Assembly: GCA_947379755.1 (NCBI GenBank) | Contig: CANCOC010000011.1 | Span: 1-55,620 of the forward strand | Direction of reading: 5' to 3' | DNA length: 55,620 bases | Source: Alcaligenaceae bacterium | Lineage (GTDB): Bacteria; Pseudomonadota; Gammaproteobacteria; Burkholderiales; Burkholderiaceae_B | Part shown: positions 8,862 through 17,408 of the stretch, one piece after another | Numbering within the stretch: the first letter of the stretch is position 1 | Layout of the letters: each line of letters opens with the position of its first letter | Position numbers and translations under genes: made by a program | Notes under the pieces: model-generated | Database searches by the model: none | The model's input: only the letters and a program-made list of their open reading frames with translations | Told to the model about the DNA's origin: nothing

Positions 8862-9830
8862 TTGAATATCAAACAAGTACTTCTCGCCACCTCACTCATC
8901 GCGACAATTAACCTCGCCCAGGCCGTCACCCTCCCTGGCCCTGTTGTCTCTTCGGAGTGGTTGGCAAACAACAAATCAGAAGTACAGATCATCGAAGTTG
9001 CAAGCAATATTGACTCTTTTATGAGTCAGCCTGAGAACCCTCGAACACCTGACCAGAGGATTGTGGTTGATTTTGGAGGACATATAGAAGAATCTTCCCT
9101 GATGGACTTCTCCAAGGTCCGCGCTGAACGGCTGATTGAGGGAAAGAAAGTTAAATACCTGATTCCTGAACAGGCCGACTTTGAAAAAATCGCCCAATTA
9201 GCAGGCGTCAATTCGGATAAGCCCATCGTGCTGGTTCCATTCGGACTCGACAGTAGCGATCTTGATGAGGCATTACGCATTCTCTGGCAATTTAAGGTGT
9301 ACGGCGAAAAAAACATTGCCATACTTGACGGAGGTCTCACCGGCTGGTTAACGGAAGGTCGTGACGTCACGGCAATGAATGCCAACAAGAAAAGAGGAAA
9401 TTGGATCATTCAAGGCTATCGCAAAGACCTGGTCGCGACCTCAGACGACGTCGCCTATGCATCCAGGACAAGCAAGACGCAGTTGATCGACGCGCGATCT
9501 CATGCTCAGTATGCTGGCCAGACCAAGCTTGATTTCGTCAACGGATATGGTCATATCAAAGGAGCGAAAAACTTTACTCCGGAATTGATGACCCGTTCTA
9601 CAAATGGAGCGCTGTATTTCTTGAATAAAACAACCTACCAAGCCCGTCTCTCACAAAATGGGATAGAGCCAAACTCACCGTCCATTAGCTATTGCAACAC
9701 GGGACGTTATGCTGCAGGGCCCTGGTTTATCGTGTCGGAGATTATCGGCAATCCATCCGTGAAGCTTTACGACGGCTCCCTTAATCTCTGGACCATCGAG
9801 GATCGTCCTCTAGTCATTACCGAACTGTAA
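8862..9830 (+). CDS. Exported two-domain rhodanese (thiosulfate sulfurtransferase-like)
   Basis: The protein has two rhodanese domains, an inactive N-terminal one and a C-terminal one with the active-site loop YCNTGRYAAG, whose catalytic cysteine is about residue 278. Rhodaneses transfer sulfane sulfur from thiosulfate or similar donors to thiol or cyanide acceptors. I place the start at TTG 8862, giving 322 residues, because the next 20 residues (NIKQVLLATSLIATINLAQA) form a clean signal peptide; an upstream GTG at 8766 would bury it behind 32 residues. The ribosome binding site is weak in either case. Being periplasmic and divergent from ttrBCA, it is well placed to act on thiosulfate made by tetrathionate reduction, which is inference. 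Confidence 0.78.
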   Translation: MNIKQVLLATSLIATINLAQAVTLPGPVVSSEWLANNKSEVQIIEVASNIDSFMSQPENPRTPDQRIVVDFGGHIEESSLMDFSKVRAERLIEGKKVKYLIPEQADFEKIAQLAGVNSDKPIVLVPFGLDSSDLDEALRILWQFKVYGEKNIAILDGGLTGWLTEGRDVTAMNANKKRGNWIIQGYRKDLVATSDDVAYASRTSKTQLIDARSHAQYAGQTKLDFVNGYGHIKGAKNFTPELMTRSTNGALYFLNKTTYQARLSQNGIEPNSPSISYCNTGRYAAGPWFIVSEIIGNPSVKLYDGSLNLWTIEDRPLVITEL

Positions 9831-9886
9831 AATCCGCCGCGTGTTCGGACCGGTCAACAAGCCAGAATAAATGATCGGCAGTTATT

Positions 9887-10114
9887 CTAAGCTACGTCCT
9901 CAGCGACGGGAATTTTATGAAAAACGACAATTAAATCGAGTAGCTTTTCACCCAGCAGATTGACATGATTACGCATCGCCTAGGCTGCACCCTCCTCGTC
10001 GCCAGATAACAAATAACGCAACACGTGTGCATGCTCAGTTAATGTTGCGCTTCTTCTGCTCGGTCTTCGAGTGACCAGCTTGCGATAACTGCAAACAGAC
10101 CGATTCTCTGGTGG
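9887..10114 (-). pseudogene. Remnant of a GntR/FadR-type regulator (C-terminal FCD domain)
   Basis: Reading the minus strand from 10114 to a TAG at 9887-9889 gives a stretch that resembles the end of a GntR-family FCD domain: SYRKLV, then LTEHAHVLRYLLSGDEEGAA, an in-frame TAG at 9982-9980, then AMRNHVNLLGEKLLDLI. The pattern EH-x2-L-x2-L-x-GD-x3-A-x-AM-x2-H is characteristic of that domain. No helix-turn-helix part is left upstream; the next gene begins at 10161. With one internal stop and no N-terminus this cannot be functional. The remaining bases of the 330-base gap hold nothing else I can support. Confidence 0.6.
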
Positions 10115-10160
10115 ACGGAAACAGCAGGTAGTTTGTGTTATCAGGGCCAGACAATGGGCT

Positions 10161-11600
10161 TTAAATTTCTGCAGGATCCTGTCTTGCGTCCTTGCCTGAA
10201 CGAATCAAAACGTGTGGCCTGTATGTAAAGTAGACAAGTCCTACCAATAAAATCATCAACGCTGCAGCCAGGACGAATGCATGATAGATGCCAAGATTGA
10301 CCTGTTCAGGAAATGTCTGCCCGATATCGCTGACGTCCATGCCAAAAACTGTATCAAACACGCTGATGCCAAACATGCTTCCTATATTTAGCAATAAAGG
10401 AACGAATGCTGCTGCCTCGGTACTTTGATTATCAGGCACGTTCGTCATGACAAAGCGGTTATTAGGCGCGTAAAACATCCCTGTCGACAAACCAAAGATC
10501 ACTAAAAAAAATAGAGCAGGCCAAAGCGCACTGACCCACAACAAGCTGGCAAATATCAAACAAACCAACACTCCAAGCAGGCCTGCTGCAAGCACCAGTA
10601 TGCGAGAACCGATCTGATCAGCAGCCCTGCCCGCCCAGGCAGCGGTCGGTGCAAGGACAATCGGATAGATCAAAAGCACATAACTGCTCATCAGAGGATT
10701 GAGTCCAGCACTCAGGTCAAGATAAAAGGGAAACAGAAAACGAATACCTGCCACGGTTGCCGAAAAAATAAATAAAACACTCAAACCGACCATAAAACCC
10801 GGTGTGCGGAGGAGCTCGATAGAACTATGTGCATACTGAAAATACCGCACACGAATCATCATTGTCATCAGAGCAATCATCGCCAAGAACAGACCGGACA
10901 GAATGGGATAAGAGTCCCAACCCAGTTCAGTCCCCAGACTCAGCGAAAAAATCAAACTCACCAGCAACAATACAAACAATAAGGTTCCTGAGTAAGCTTT
11001 TTTGACCGGAATATAAGTCTCAGAGGAAGATACGGCATCATCGGGCAAAATAGACCAGGCGAAGCAGAACAGTCCGACCAGAACAGGCATGCTGGCAATA
11101 AAAATCCAGTGCCAACTGATGAAATACGACAAAATGCCACCAAGAGGTAGTCCTGCCACCATGCCAATGCCTGCCCCCATGGACAACAAACCATAACCCC
11201 ACCCTCTTTTTTCATGGCTGATCCATGCCGGAATCATGGCGTAGCCGATCGACACGATCACGCCTGAACCAGCGCCCTGAATCAAACGGCTACCAAGGAG
11301 GAACCAGAGGTTAAAAGACAAGCTACTCAATAAGGTTCCGATGCAGGCCAGCGCACATCCAACTAAAAATGTTCTTGTCAGGCCATACCGTTCACCAAAG
11401 CTTGATGCAGGGAAAAATGAAACGGTTGCAGCAAGTAAGTATGCAATCACAACGAGGGAAATATAACTGGGTGTGGTCGAAAGGTCTTTGGCAATGACGG
11501 GTAAGGAGACATTTACGATAAATGCTTCAAACTGAAAAGCAAATGCGGCCAAAGCAACGCATAGCACAATTTTTTTTTGATTTTCAGGTGCTAAATTCAA
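10161..11600 (-). CDS. MFS transporter, DHA2-like drug/proton antiporter
   Basis: The 479-residue protein is very hydrophobic, with about 14 membrane segments, and resembles the DHA2 branch (14-TM drug:H+ antiporters) of the major facilitator superfamily. The FGERYGLTRTFLVGC segment in the loop after helix 2 corresponds to the MFS A-motif region, and GLLSMGAGIGMVAGLPLGGILS matches the antiporter motif C region. It lacks an ATG near the N-terminus; TTG at 11600 is the likely start. The substrate is unknown. It lies between a decayed GntR gene and small membrane protein genes, so a lost local regulator is possible. Confidence 0.8.
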   Translation of the reverse strand: MNLAPENQKKIVLCVALAAFAFQFEAFIVNVSLPVIAKDLSTTPSYISLVVIAYLLAATVSFFPASSFGERYGLTRTFLVGCALACIGTLLSSLSFNLWFLLGSRLIQGAGSGVIVSIGYAMIPAWISHEKRGWGYGLLSMGAGIGMVAGLPLGGILSYFISWHWIFIASMPVLVGLFCFAWSILPDDAVSSSETYIPVKKAYSGTLLFVLLLVSLIFSLSLGTELGWDSYPILSGLFLAMIALMTMMIRVRYFQYAHSSIELLRTPGFMVGLSVLFIFSATVAGIRFLFPFYLDLSAGLNPLMSSYVLLIYPIVLAPTAAWAGRAADQIGSRILVLAAGLLGVLVCLIFASLLWVSALWPALFFLVIFGLSTGMFYAPNNRFVMTNVPDNQSTEAAAFVPLLLNIGSMFGISVFDTVFGMDVSDIGQTFPEQVNLGIYHAFVLAAALMILLVGLVYFTYRPHVLIRSGKDARQDPAEI

Positions 11601-11710
11601 GGTTCAAATCCACGTCAGGACAAGTCTGTAATAATCAAAATATTTGCATACGCATGCTACATCATCGACAGTACCATGCACAATGTCCGACTCAATTGAA
11701 AATGAACTGA

Positions 11711-12145
11711 ATGAATTTCTATCACTTGCTTCCGAAAGATACACTTCACTATCCCGGCCCAAAACCTGGATACTACTTTCTAGTACTGGTTACCGTACTC
11801 ACAACGGCAAGAAGCCTGATACATATGTTTTTGGCGGATGGTGGTGCACACTCTATTGCTGGGATCGTGTTTCGTGTGGACAACAGTCAAAATATCATCG
11901 CAATATTTGGACAATGGGGTGCCAGTCAACTCATGCTATCCCTGCTCTACTGGATTACCGTTCTCTATTACCGTGGGTTAGTGTCGCTGATGCTATCGCT
12001 GTTTGTCGTTGAACAAATACTCAGAATTTTCGTGGGGCAACTCAAACCAATGGATCTTGCTGCCCCCCCTCCTGGTGCTTACGGGAGTTACCTCATGCTT
12101 GCGCTAGCGCTTATTTTTTTAGCCATTTCATTAAAGAAAAAATAA
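11711..12145 (+). CDS. Small hypothetical integral membrane protein
   Basis: The 144-residue protein has about four predicted membrane helices: YYFLVLVTVLTTARSLIHMF, the LMLSLLYWITVLYY region, LVSLMLSLFVVEQILRIFV and a C-terminal LMLALALIFLAISL ending in KKK. The loop with LKPMDLAAPPPGAYGSYL is proline- and glycine-rich. I do not recognise a named family. The hydrophobicity pattern and compact end favour this frame over an overlapping frame at 11644-12012. It is divergent from the MFS gene and converges on the next gene. Confidence 0.6.
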   Translation: MNFYHLLPKDTLHYPGPKPGYYFLVLVTVLTTARSLIHMFLADGGAHSIAGIVFRVDNSQNIIAIFGQWGASQLMLSLLYWITVLYYRGLVSLMLSLFVVEQILRIFVGQLKPMDLAAPPPGAYGSYLMLALALIFLAISLKKK

Positions 12146-12183
12146 AAGCTTCACTGCGCTGCCGTTCCAATGAGGATCAGGCC

Positions 12184-12543
12184 TTATCTGGAGCGCTGAT
12201 TGTAAAACCCCCGACCGCGCATCCAGTCGCATGAATCCTGGGGAGGAGAGAGCAAACGAACACCTCGGTCCTCAGCCCGCTCAATCATGTCCGCACGATG
12301 AAACTGCTGAATATTGATACATTCATCATAGGTGCTGGCAATCAGGATTCTGTCCCGGTATATCACCCTCTCCTGAGGCGACATCAGTGACCAGCCCGTG
12401 ACATGACTCGCATCAAACTGGATGCGCCTTCCCTGCGTAACATTATGTTCCAACCCCAGACCGAATCCTATCTGGGACAAGGTCAGTACTGCAATAGCAG
12501 AAATAGCCAGAACGATGGCTACAAAAATTGACAAGATTTTCAT
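12184..12543 (-). CDS. Hypothetical protein with N-terminal membrane anchor
   Basis: The protein is 119 residues if it starts at ATG 12543, or 122 from GTG 12552. An N-terminal hydrophobic helix (ILSIFVAIVLAISAIAVLTL) is followed by a soluble charged part with two cysteines (DECINI and DSCDWMRGRGF), probably periplasmic. I do not recognise the family. It converges with the preceding gene at a gap of 38 bases. Its upstream region faces the exporter remnant operon at 12794. Confidence 0.5.
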   Translation of the reverse strand: MKILSIFVAIVLAISAIAVLTLSQIGFGLGLEHNVTQGRRIQFDASHVTGWSLMSPQERVIYRDRILIASTYDECINIQQFHRADMIERAEDRGVRLLSPPQDSCDWMRGRGFYNQRSR

Positions 12544-12793
12544 TTTGCTCACGGCGCATACGGCTCACAATTCAAATTTAATGCTCAGCACGCTTCGTCA
12601 TTGTCTGCGTATGTCCGAAACAATTCCATATGCCTAAAGATATATCACTGCCAGTGACCGCCCCACTTCTCAGCCTTCATTGCAGCCCCTAACAGCTTTC
12701 AGTATCAGTTCATACTGATCATTAGATCAAGTGACTTCAGCCTCGACAGATACGACAATGCAACACCATTAGTCGTTTTGAACACCTGATGCA

Positions 12794-14344
12794 ATGACTC
12801 TCAAATCCATCCAAAAAATTAAAATCTGGAGAATATGGATTTGTCTGTTAATGACCGGCTGCTCGTATACGTCTGACTATCAGCAACCGTTAATGCCTGT
12901 CCCCAAAAATTATCCGGCTGATACGGTCAGTCAGATCAACAGCCAGGATTCAGGCTCAAATTCCTATGTGTGGGAAGACTATTTTATTGATGAGCAACTT
13001 AAAAGACTGCTTCAGAAAGCACTGGAGCACAACCGGGACCATCCGGCAGAAATCGTCAGCAAAAGTGGCGCGCCAGACCTCGAGCAGGCATTCATGCATT
13101 ACATCCGCCAGGCCATCAAAGAAAATGTAACGCTGAAAACAGTTGAAAGTATCAGAGTTCCTGAATCCCTGAGTGGTGTGATTCGACGAGATCAGCACAC
13201 AACCTCACTTCAGACTGGATTTAGTCTCAGAAGGTTGCTGTGTTATTCACACAGGGAGTATCTGGAATTGCAGCAAGACCCCTTACGGGCCGCTCTGGCA
13301 CTAGTGGGAAGTTTGATTCTTATGTTGATCATGGGTTACGGGATCAACATGGATGTTCAAGATCTGACGTATGCAGTGCTTGATCGTGATCAGACAATCG
13401 TGAGTCAGAACTATACGCTTAACCTGAGCGGCTCAAGATACTTCGTCGAACGTCCATCTATCGGTAGCCATGAAGAACTCGACAGACGGATGAAAAATGG
13501 CGAGCTTGCCCTGGCGCTTGAGATACCTCCTGGATTTGGCAGGGACATTCTACGAGGAAAGAACGTCGAAATCGGCGCCTGGGTAGATGGCTCAATGCCA
13601 CAGCGCGCCGAAACAGTTCAGGGTTATGTCCAGGGGATGCATCGCAGCTGGCTGGTCAATTATGTAAATGAAAAAAATGGTCATGCCCAGGACGAAGGGC
13701 CAGCTGACATTGCAATTCGGTTTCGCTACAACCCTGAGGTCAAAAGTTTGCCTGCAATGGTCCCTGCAGTGATACCCATGCTATTACTCATGATTCCTGC
13801 GATGTTGACTGCACTGTCGGTCGTGCGAGAGAAAGAATTGGGATCAATTGTGAACCTGTATGTCACACCGGTCACGCGCAGCGAGTTTTTACTTGGAAAG
13901 CAATTACCTTATGTTGTGCTTGGCATGCTGAATTTTTTCATGATGTTTCTGTTTGCGCTGACGGTATTTAATGTCCCAATGAAAGGAAGCTTTGTGACCT
14001 TGAGCTTTGCTTCACTGATTTTTGTCATGTTTTCTACCAGCCTTGGACTGCTTGCCTCTACATTTACACACAGTCAGATTGCAGCCATATTTATCACCAT
14101 CATTGGCACCATCCTCCCTTCGGTCCAATTCTCGGGTCTGCTGAACCCCGTCTCTTCACTCGAGGGTGCAGGCCGGTTGATTGGAGAAGTATTTCCAGCA
14201 ACTTACATGTTCGTGATCAGCAGAGGAACCTTCAGCAAAGCCCTTGGGTTATTTGATCTGCAATCACCCATCTTATCAATTGTTCTGGCCGTCCCTGTCG
14301 TCATGGTGCTATCCATCATTCTGCTAAAAAAACAGGAAAGCTAA
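12794..14344 (+). CDS. Hybrid ORF: outer-membrane efflux lipoprotein N-terminus fused to RbbA-type ABC permease
   Basis: The 516-residue frame joins two unrelated parts. Residues 1 to about 82 look like the start of a NodT/OprM outer-membrane efflux lipoprotein: lipobox LMTGC at residues 19-23, DYQQPLMPVP, and WEDYFIDEQLKRLLQKALEHNRD. From about residue 83 the sequence PAEIVSKSGAPDLEQAFMHY matches the last part of the second ATPase domain of RbbA/YhiH-type proteins. Residues 140-516 then form the ABC-2 permease domain with its large extracytoplasmic loop and six helices. The ATP-binding domains and the expected membrane-fusion protein are missing. The simplest explanation is one in-frame deletion across several genes of an exporter operon. 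The product may be inserted in the membrane but has no ATPase of its own. Confidence 0.8.
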   Translation: MTLKSIQKIKIWRIWICLLMTGCSYTSDYQQPLMPVPKNYPADTVSQINSQDSGSNSYVWEDYFIDEQLKRLLQKALEHNRDHPAEIVSKSGAPDLEQAFMHYIRQAIKENVTLKTVESIRVPESLSGVIRRDQHTTSLQTGFSLRRLLCYSHREYLELQQDPLRAALALVGSLILMLIMGYGINMDVQDLTYAVLDRDQTIVSQNYTLNLSGSRYFVERPSIGSHEELDRRMKNGELALALEIPPGFGRDILRGKNVEIGAWVDGSMPQRAETVQGYVQGMHRSWLVNYVNEKNGHAQDEGPADIAIRFRYNPEVKSLPAMVPAVIPMLLLMIPAMLTALSVVREKELGSIVNLYVTPVTRSEFLLGKQLPYVVLGMLNFFMMFLFALTVFNVPMKGSFVTLSFASLIFVMFSTSLGLLASTFTHSQIAAIFITIIGTILPSVQFSGLLNPVSSLEGAGRLIGEVFPATYMFVISRGTFSKALGLFDLQSPILSIVLAVPVVMVLSIILLKKQES

Positions 14345-14346
14345 CC

Positions 14347-15471
14347 ATGCATCACCTCAAGAATATATTTCGGCTGGGGATCAAAGAACTATGGAGCCTT
14401 GCGCGCGACCCTACCATGATGGTGCTCATCGTATATAGCTTTACGTTTGCCATCTACTCGGCAGCCACAACGATGCCTGAAACTCTGCATCATGCACCGA
14501 TTGCAATCTTTGATGAGGATCATTCTCAGCTTTCCTCAAGAATCATTTCGAGCTTTTATCCTCCTGACTTTATTGCTCACCAGATTAACTCCTTCAAGGA
14601 TCTTGATGAGGGTATGGATTCCGGGGCATATACATTTTCCTTAACGATCCCTCCATCATTTGAGCGAGATGTAGCATCCAATAGGAAGCCAACTCTTCAG
14701 CTGAATATTGATGCCACGCGAATGAGTCAGGCATTTGCCGGTAGTCAAAGTATTCAACAGATTGTTATGTCAGAAATCGAAACGTTTGTCAGAAAGTTTC
14801 GTACAAATGCAACGCTGCCTATAGATCTGGTGATACGTATTCGATTCAATCCGAGTCTGAATCAAGTCTGGTTCGGATCGATCATGGAGATCATTAACCA
14901 GATCACGATACTTTCAATCATCCTTGCAGGTGCGGCACTTATACGCGAACGAGAACATGGCACTGTTGAGCATTTACTGGTAATGCCCGTCACACCGATA
15001 GAAATCATGCTGACCAAGATCTGGCCAACAGTGCTGATCGTCCTGACCGTCACTGCGTTATCTTTGAATTTCATCATCCAGGGCCTGCTGCAGGTTCCTA
15101 TCGGGGGATCCATCTTGCTCTTTATGACGTGTGTCGCATTGCATCTTTTCGCGACAACTTCGATGGGCATATTCATGGCAACAGTCAGTCGCAGCATGCC
15201 TCAGTTTGGATTGCTACTCATCCTGACCATTATGCCTCTGGAAATGCTATCCGGTGGGTTCACGCCGCGCGAGAGCATGCCTGCACTTGCACAGACACTC
15301 ATGCTTGCTGCGCCAACAACGCACTTTACCTCTGCCGCGCAGGCGATTCTTTATCGCGGCGCGGGTATAGACATCATCTGGCCACAGTTTGCAAAGATTC
15401 TTGTAATTGGTGGCATCTTCTTTTTATTAGCAATGACGAGATTTCGCAGAGTATTGAGCCAGATGGTATGA
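14347..15471 (+). CDS. YhhJ-type ABC-2 permease
   Basis: The 374-residue protein is an ABC-2 family permease of the YhhJ kind: an N-terminal helix, a large extracytoplasmic loop (FDEDHSQLSSRIISSF onward), then IIREREHGTVEHLLVMPVTPIEIMLTKIWP and five C-terminal helices. The REREHGT motif is typical of the coupling region. In intact operons it partners an RbbA/YhiH ATPase-permease and a HlyD-like protein. Here it begins 2 bases after the hybrid gene, with AGGA 8 bases before the ATG. It looks intact, but its ATPase partner has been deleted from the locus. Confidence 0.82.
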   Translation: MHHLKNIFRLGIKELWSLARDPTMMVLIVYSFTFAIYSAATTMPETLHHAPIAIFDEDHSQLSSRIISSFYPPDFIAHQINSFKDLDEGMDSGAYTFSLTIPPSFERDVASNRKPTLQLNIDATRMSQAFAGSQSIQQIVMSEIETFVRKFRTNATLPIDLVIRIRFNPSLNQVWFGSIMEIINQITILSIILAGAALIREREHGTVEHLLVMPVTPIEIMLTKIWPTVLIVLTVTALSLNFIIQGLLQVPIGGSILLFMTCVALHLFATTSMGIFMATVSRSMPQFGLLLILTIMPLEMLSGGFTPRESMPALAQTLMLAAPTTHFTSAAQAILYRGAGIDIIWPQFAKILVIGGIFFLLAMTRFRRVLSQMV

Positions 15472-15506
15472 GATCTAACTTTCACTTCGATGCAAGGAGT
15501 CACATA

Positions 15507-17267
15507 ATGGATTTGCACAATAAACGATCACTCATTCCAGCGCTTGATCCCAGTGCGCTGGATCAAAAGCTTCACGCGGCGATTGCACAGTCAGGATGCT
15601 CCATCTCCTTTATTGCTTTATGGCTGACGTATCTTGACTGGGCAGGACATTTATCCCTGTCTCCCGGCAAGCGACTCAATCTCGTCAGACTGGGTTTAGA
15701 ACAGGCACAACAGTTCAACGAATATTGTTGCAGCCTGATTTCTAACTCGCCAGACTGCGTGATGACAGAATGCATTGCACCAGCTACTCAGGACAGACGA
15801 TTCAGAGATCCAGACTGGCATCGCTGGCCTTTCAATTTTTATCATCAATCCTTTCTGCTCTCCCAGGAGTGGTGGGCAGCAGCAACGCACGGAATATCAG
15901 GTGTATCAAGGCATCACGAAGAAGTCGTGTCGTTTGTTGCCCGGCAGCTACTTGATACAATTTCACCCGGCAATTATTTACTGACCAATCCAGTTGCTTT
16001 ACGCAAAACCATGGCAACAGGTGGTGAAAATCTGCGTCAGGGCATGATTAATTTTATGGAGGATATCAGGAGATACAACACAGATGCGTCCATTCCTGGA
16101 ACTGAGAACTTTGTCGTTGGCCGCGACGTAGCCATCACGCCCGGAAAAGTTGTCTATCGCAATGCGCTGATTGAACTGATCCAATACACACACACCACAG
16201 AAAAGGTTCATCCTGAACCCATCCTGATTGTTCCAGCGTGGATTATGAAGTATTACATCCTGGACCTCTCACCTGACAACTCCCTGATTCGTTATCTTGT
16301 GAATCAGGGCCACACTGTCTTTTGCATATCATGGAAGAATCCAGGTGAGCAGGACAGGAATCTGAGTATGGATGATTATCTGCACCAGGGAATATATCAG
16401 GCCATCGCTGTAATCAACTCAATTATTCCACACACACGCATTCACGCTACGGGATATTGCATAGGGGGGACACTGCTCGCAATAGCTGCTGCAGCAATGG
16501 CACGGGACAATGACGATCGTCTGGCCTCAATCACCCTATTTGCTGCACAAACTGACTTTAGTGAACCAGGAGAGCTTGCACTATTTATCGATGAAAGCGA
16601 AGTCAGTCTGCTCGAAGCGCAAATGCAGGAGACAGGATTCCTAAGTGCGGGGCAGATGGCTGGTGCGTTCCAGATTCTAAGGTCTAACGATCTATTCTGG
16701 TCTCGACTCGTGGAAGAGTATCTGATGGGAGAGCGCGCGCGAATGAATGATCTGATGGCCTGGAATGCTGACGCAACAAGAATGCCTGCACGCATGCATG
16801 GAGAATATCTGAGAAAACTTTTTCTCAACAACGATTTGAGCAGCGGAAAATATACCGTAACAGAAAAACCTGTTTCTCTATCAGACATCACGATTCCAAT
16901 CTTCTGTGTCGCAACGGATGCTGACCACGTAGCCCCCTGGAAGTCTGTCTATAAGCTGCACTATCTGACTTCAACAGAAATTACATTTTTACTGGCCAAT
17001 GGCGGACATAATGCTGGAATTATCAGTGAGCCTGGCCATCCAGGCAGGCATTATCAAGTATTAACCCATCATATATCCGACAAACATCTTGCCCCTGATG
17101 TGTGGCAACAATCCGTCCCTGAATGCGAGGGATCGTGGTGGATGCGCTGGAACCATTGGCTCGACCAACGCTCTGGCTCACCAGTCAAACCGCCCAACCA
17201 AGGTGTACCCGAGACGCAGTACCAAGTCCTGTGCGACGCCCCAGGAACATATGTTTTGGAAAAATAA
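15507..17267 (+). CDS. phaC: Class I polyhydroxyalkanoate synthase PhaC
   Basis: The 586-residue enzyme would polymerise hydroxyacyl-CoA, mainly 3-hydroxybutyryl-CoA, at the surface of PHA granules. The lipase-like box GYCIGG contains the catalytic cysteine C318. The acid is D473 in ADHVAPW and the base H501 in NGGHNAG. These positions are close to C319/D480/H508 of Ralstonia PhaC, as is the total length. ATG 15507 was chosen because AAGGAG lies about 8 bases upstream; the open frame itself extends much further back through the previous gene. phaA follows 141 bases downstream. No phaB reductase or phasin gene is in the window. Confidence 0.93.
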   Translation: MDLHNKRSLIPALDPSALDQKLHAAIAQSGCSISFIALWLTYLDWAGHLSLSPGKRLNLVRLGLEQAQQFNEYCCSLISNSPDCVMTECIAPATQDRRFRDPDWHRWPFNFYHQSFLLSQEWWAAATHGISGVSRHHEEVVSFVARQLLDTISPGNYLLTNPVALRKTMATGGENLRQGMINFMEDIRRYNTDASIPGTENFVVGRDVAITPGKVVYRNALIELIQYTHTTEKVHPEPILIVPAWIMKYYILDLSPDNSLIRYLVNQGHTVFCISWKNPGEQDRNLSMDDYLHQGIYQAIAVINSIIPHTRIHATGYCIGGTLLAIAAAAMARDNDDRLASITLFAAQTDFSEPGELALFIDESEVSLLEAQMQETGFLSAGQMAGAFQILRSNDLFWSRLVEEYLMGERARMNDLMAWNADATRMPARMHGEYLRKLFLNNDLSSGKYTVTEKPVSLSDITIPIFCVATDADHVAPWKSVYKLHYLTSTEITFLLANGGHNAGIISEPGHPGRHYQVLTHHISDKHLAPDVWQQSVPECEGSWWMRWNHWLDQRSGSPVKPPNQGVPETQYQVLCDAPGTYVLEK

Positions 17268-17408
17268 ACGATATTGTCATAGACAGGTCAACGCATCACG
17301 TCAAGGTAGTTTTCAGGTATTGACACGAAAAGCCAGCCACAAGTACCTTTGATCTGAACATCTGGCACAAACAGCCCATCCGTAAAGTGGCGCTCGAGGA
17401 GAAGAAAC

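Noticed and set aside
11644..12012. 122-codon frame overlapping the 144-residue membrane protein
   Set aside because: The other frame has a coherent helix pattern and ends just before the next gene; this one has no structure.
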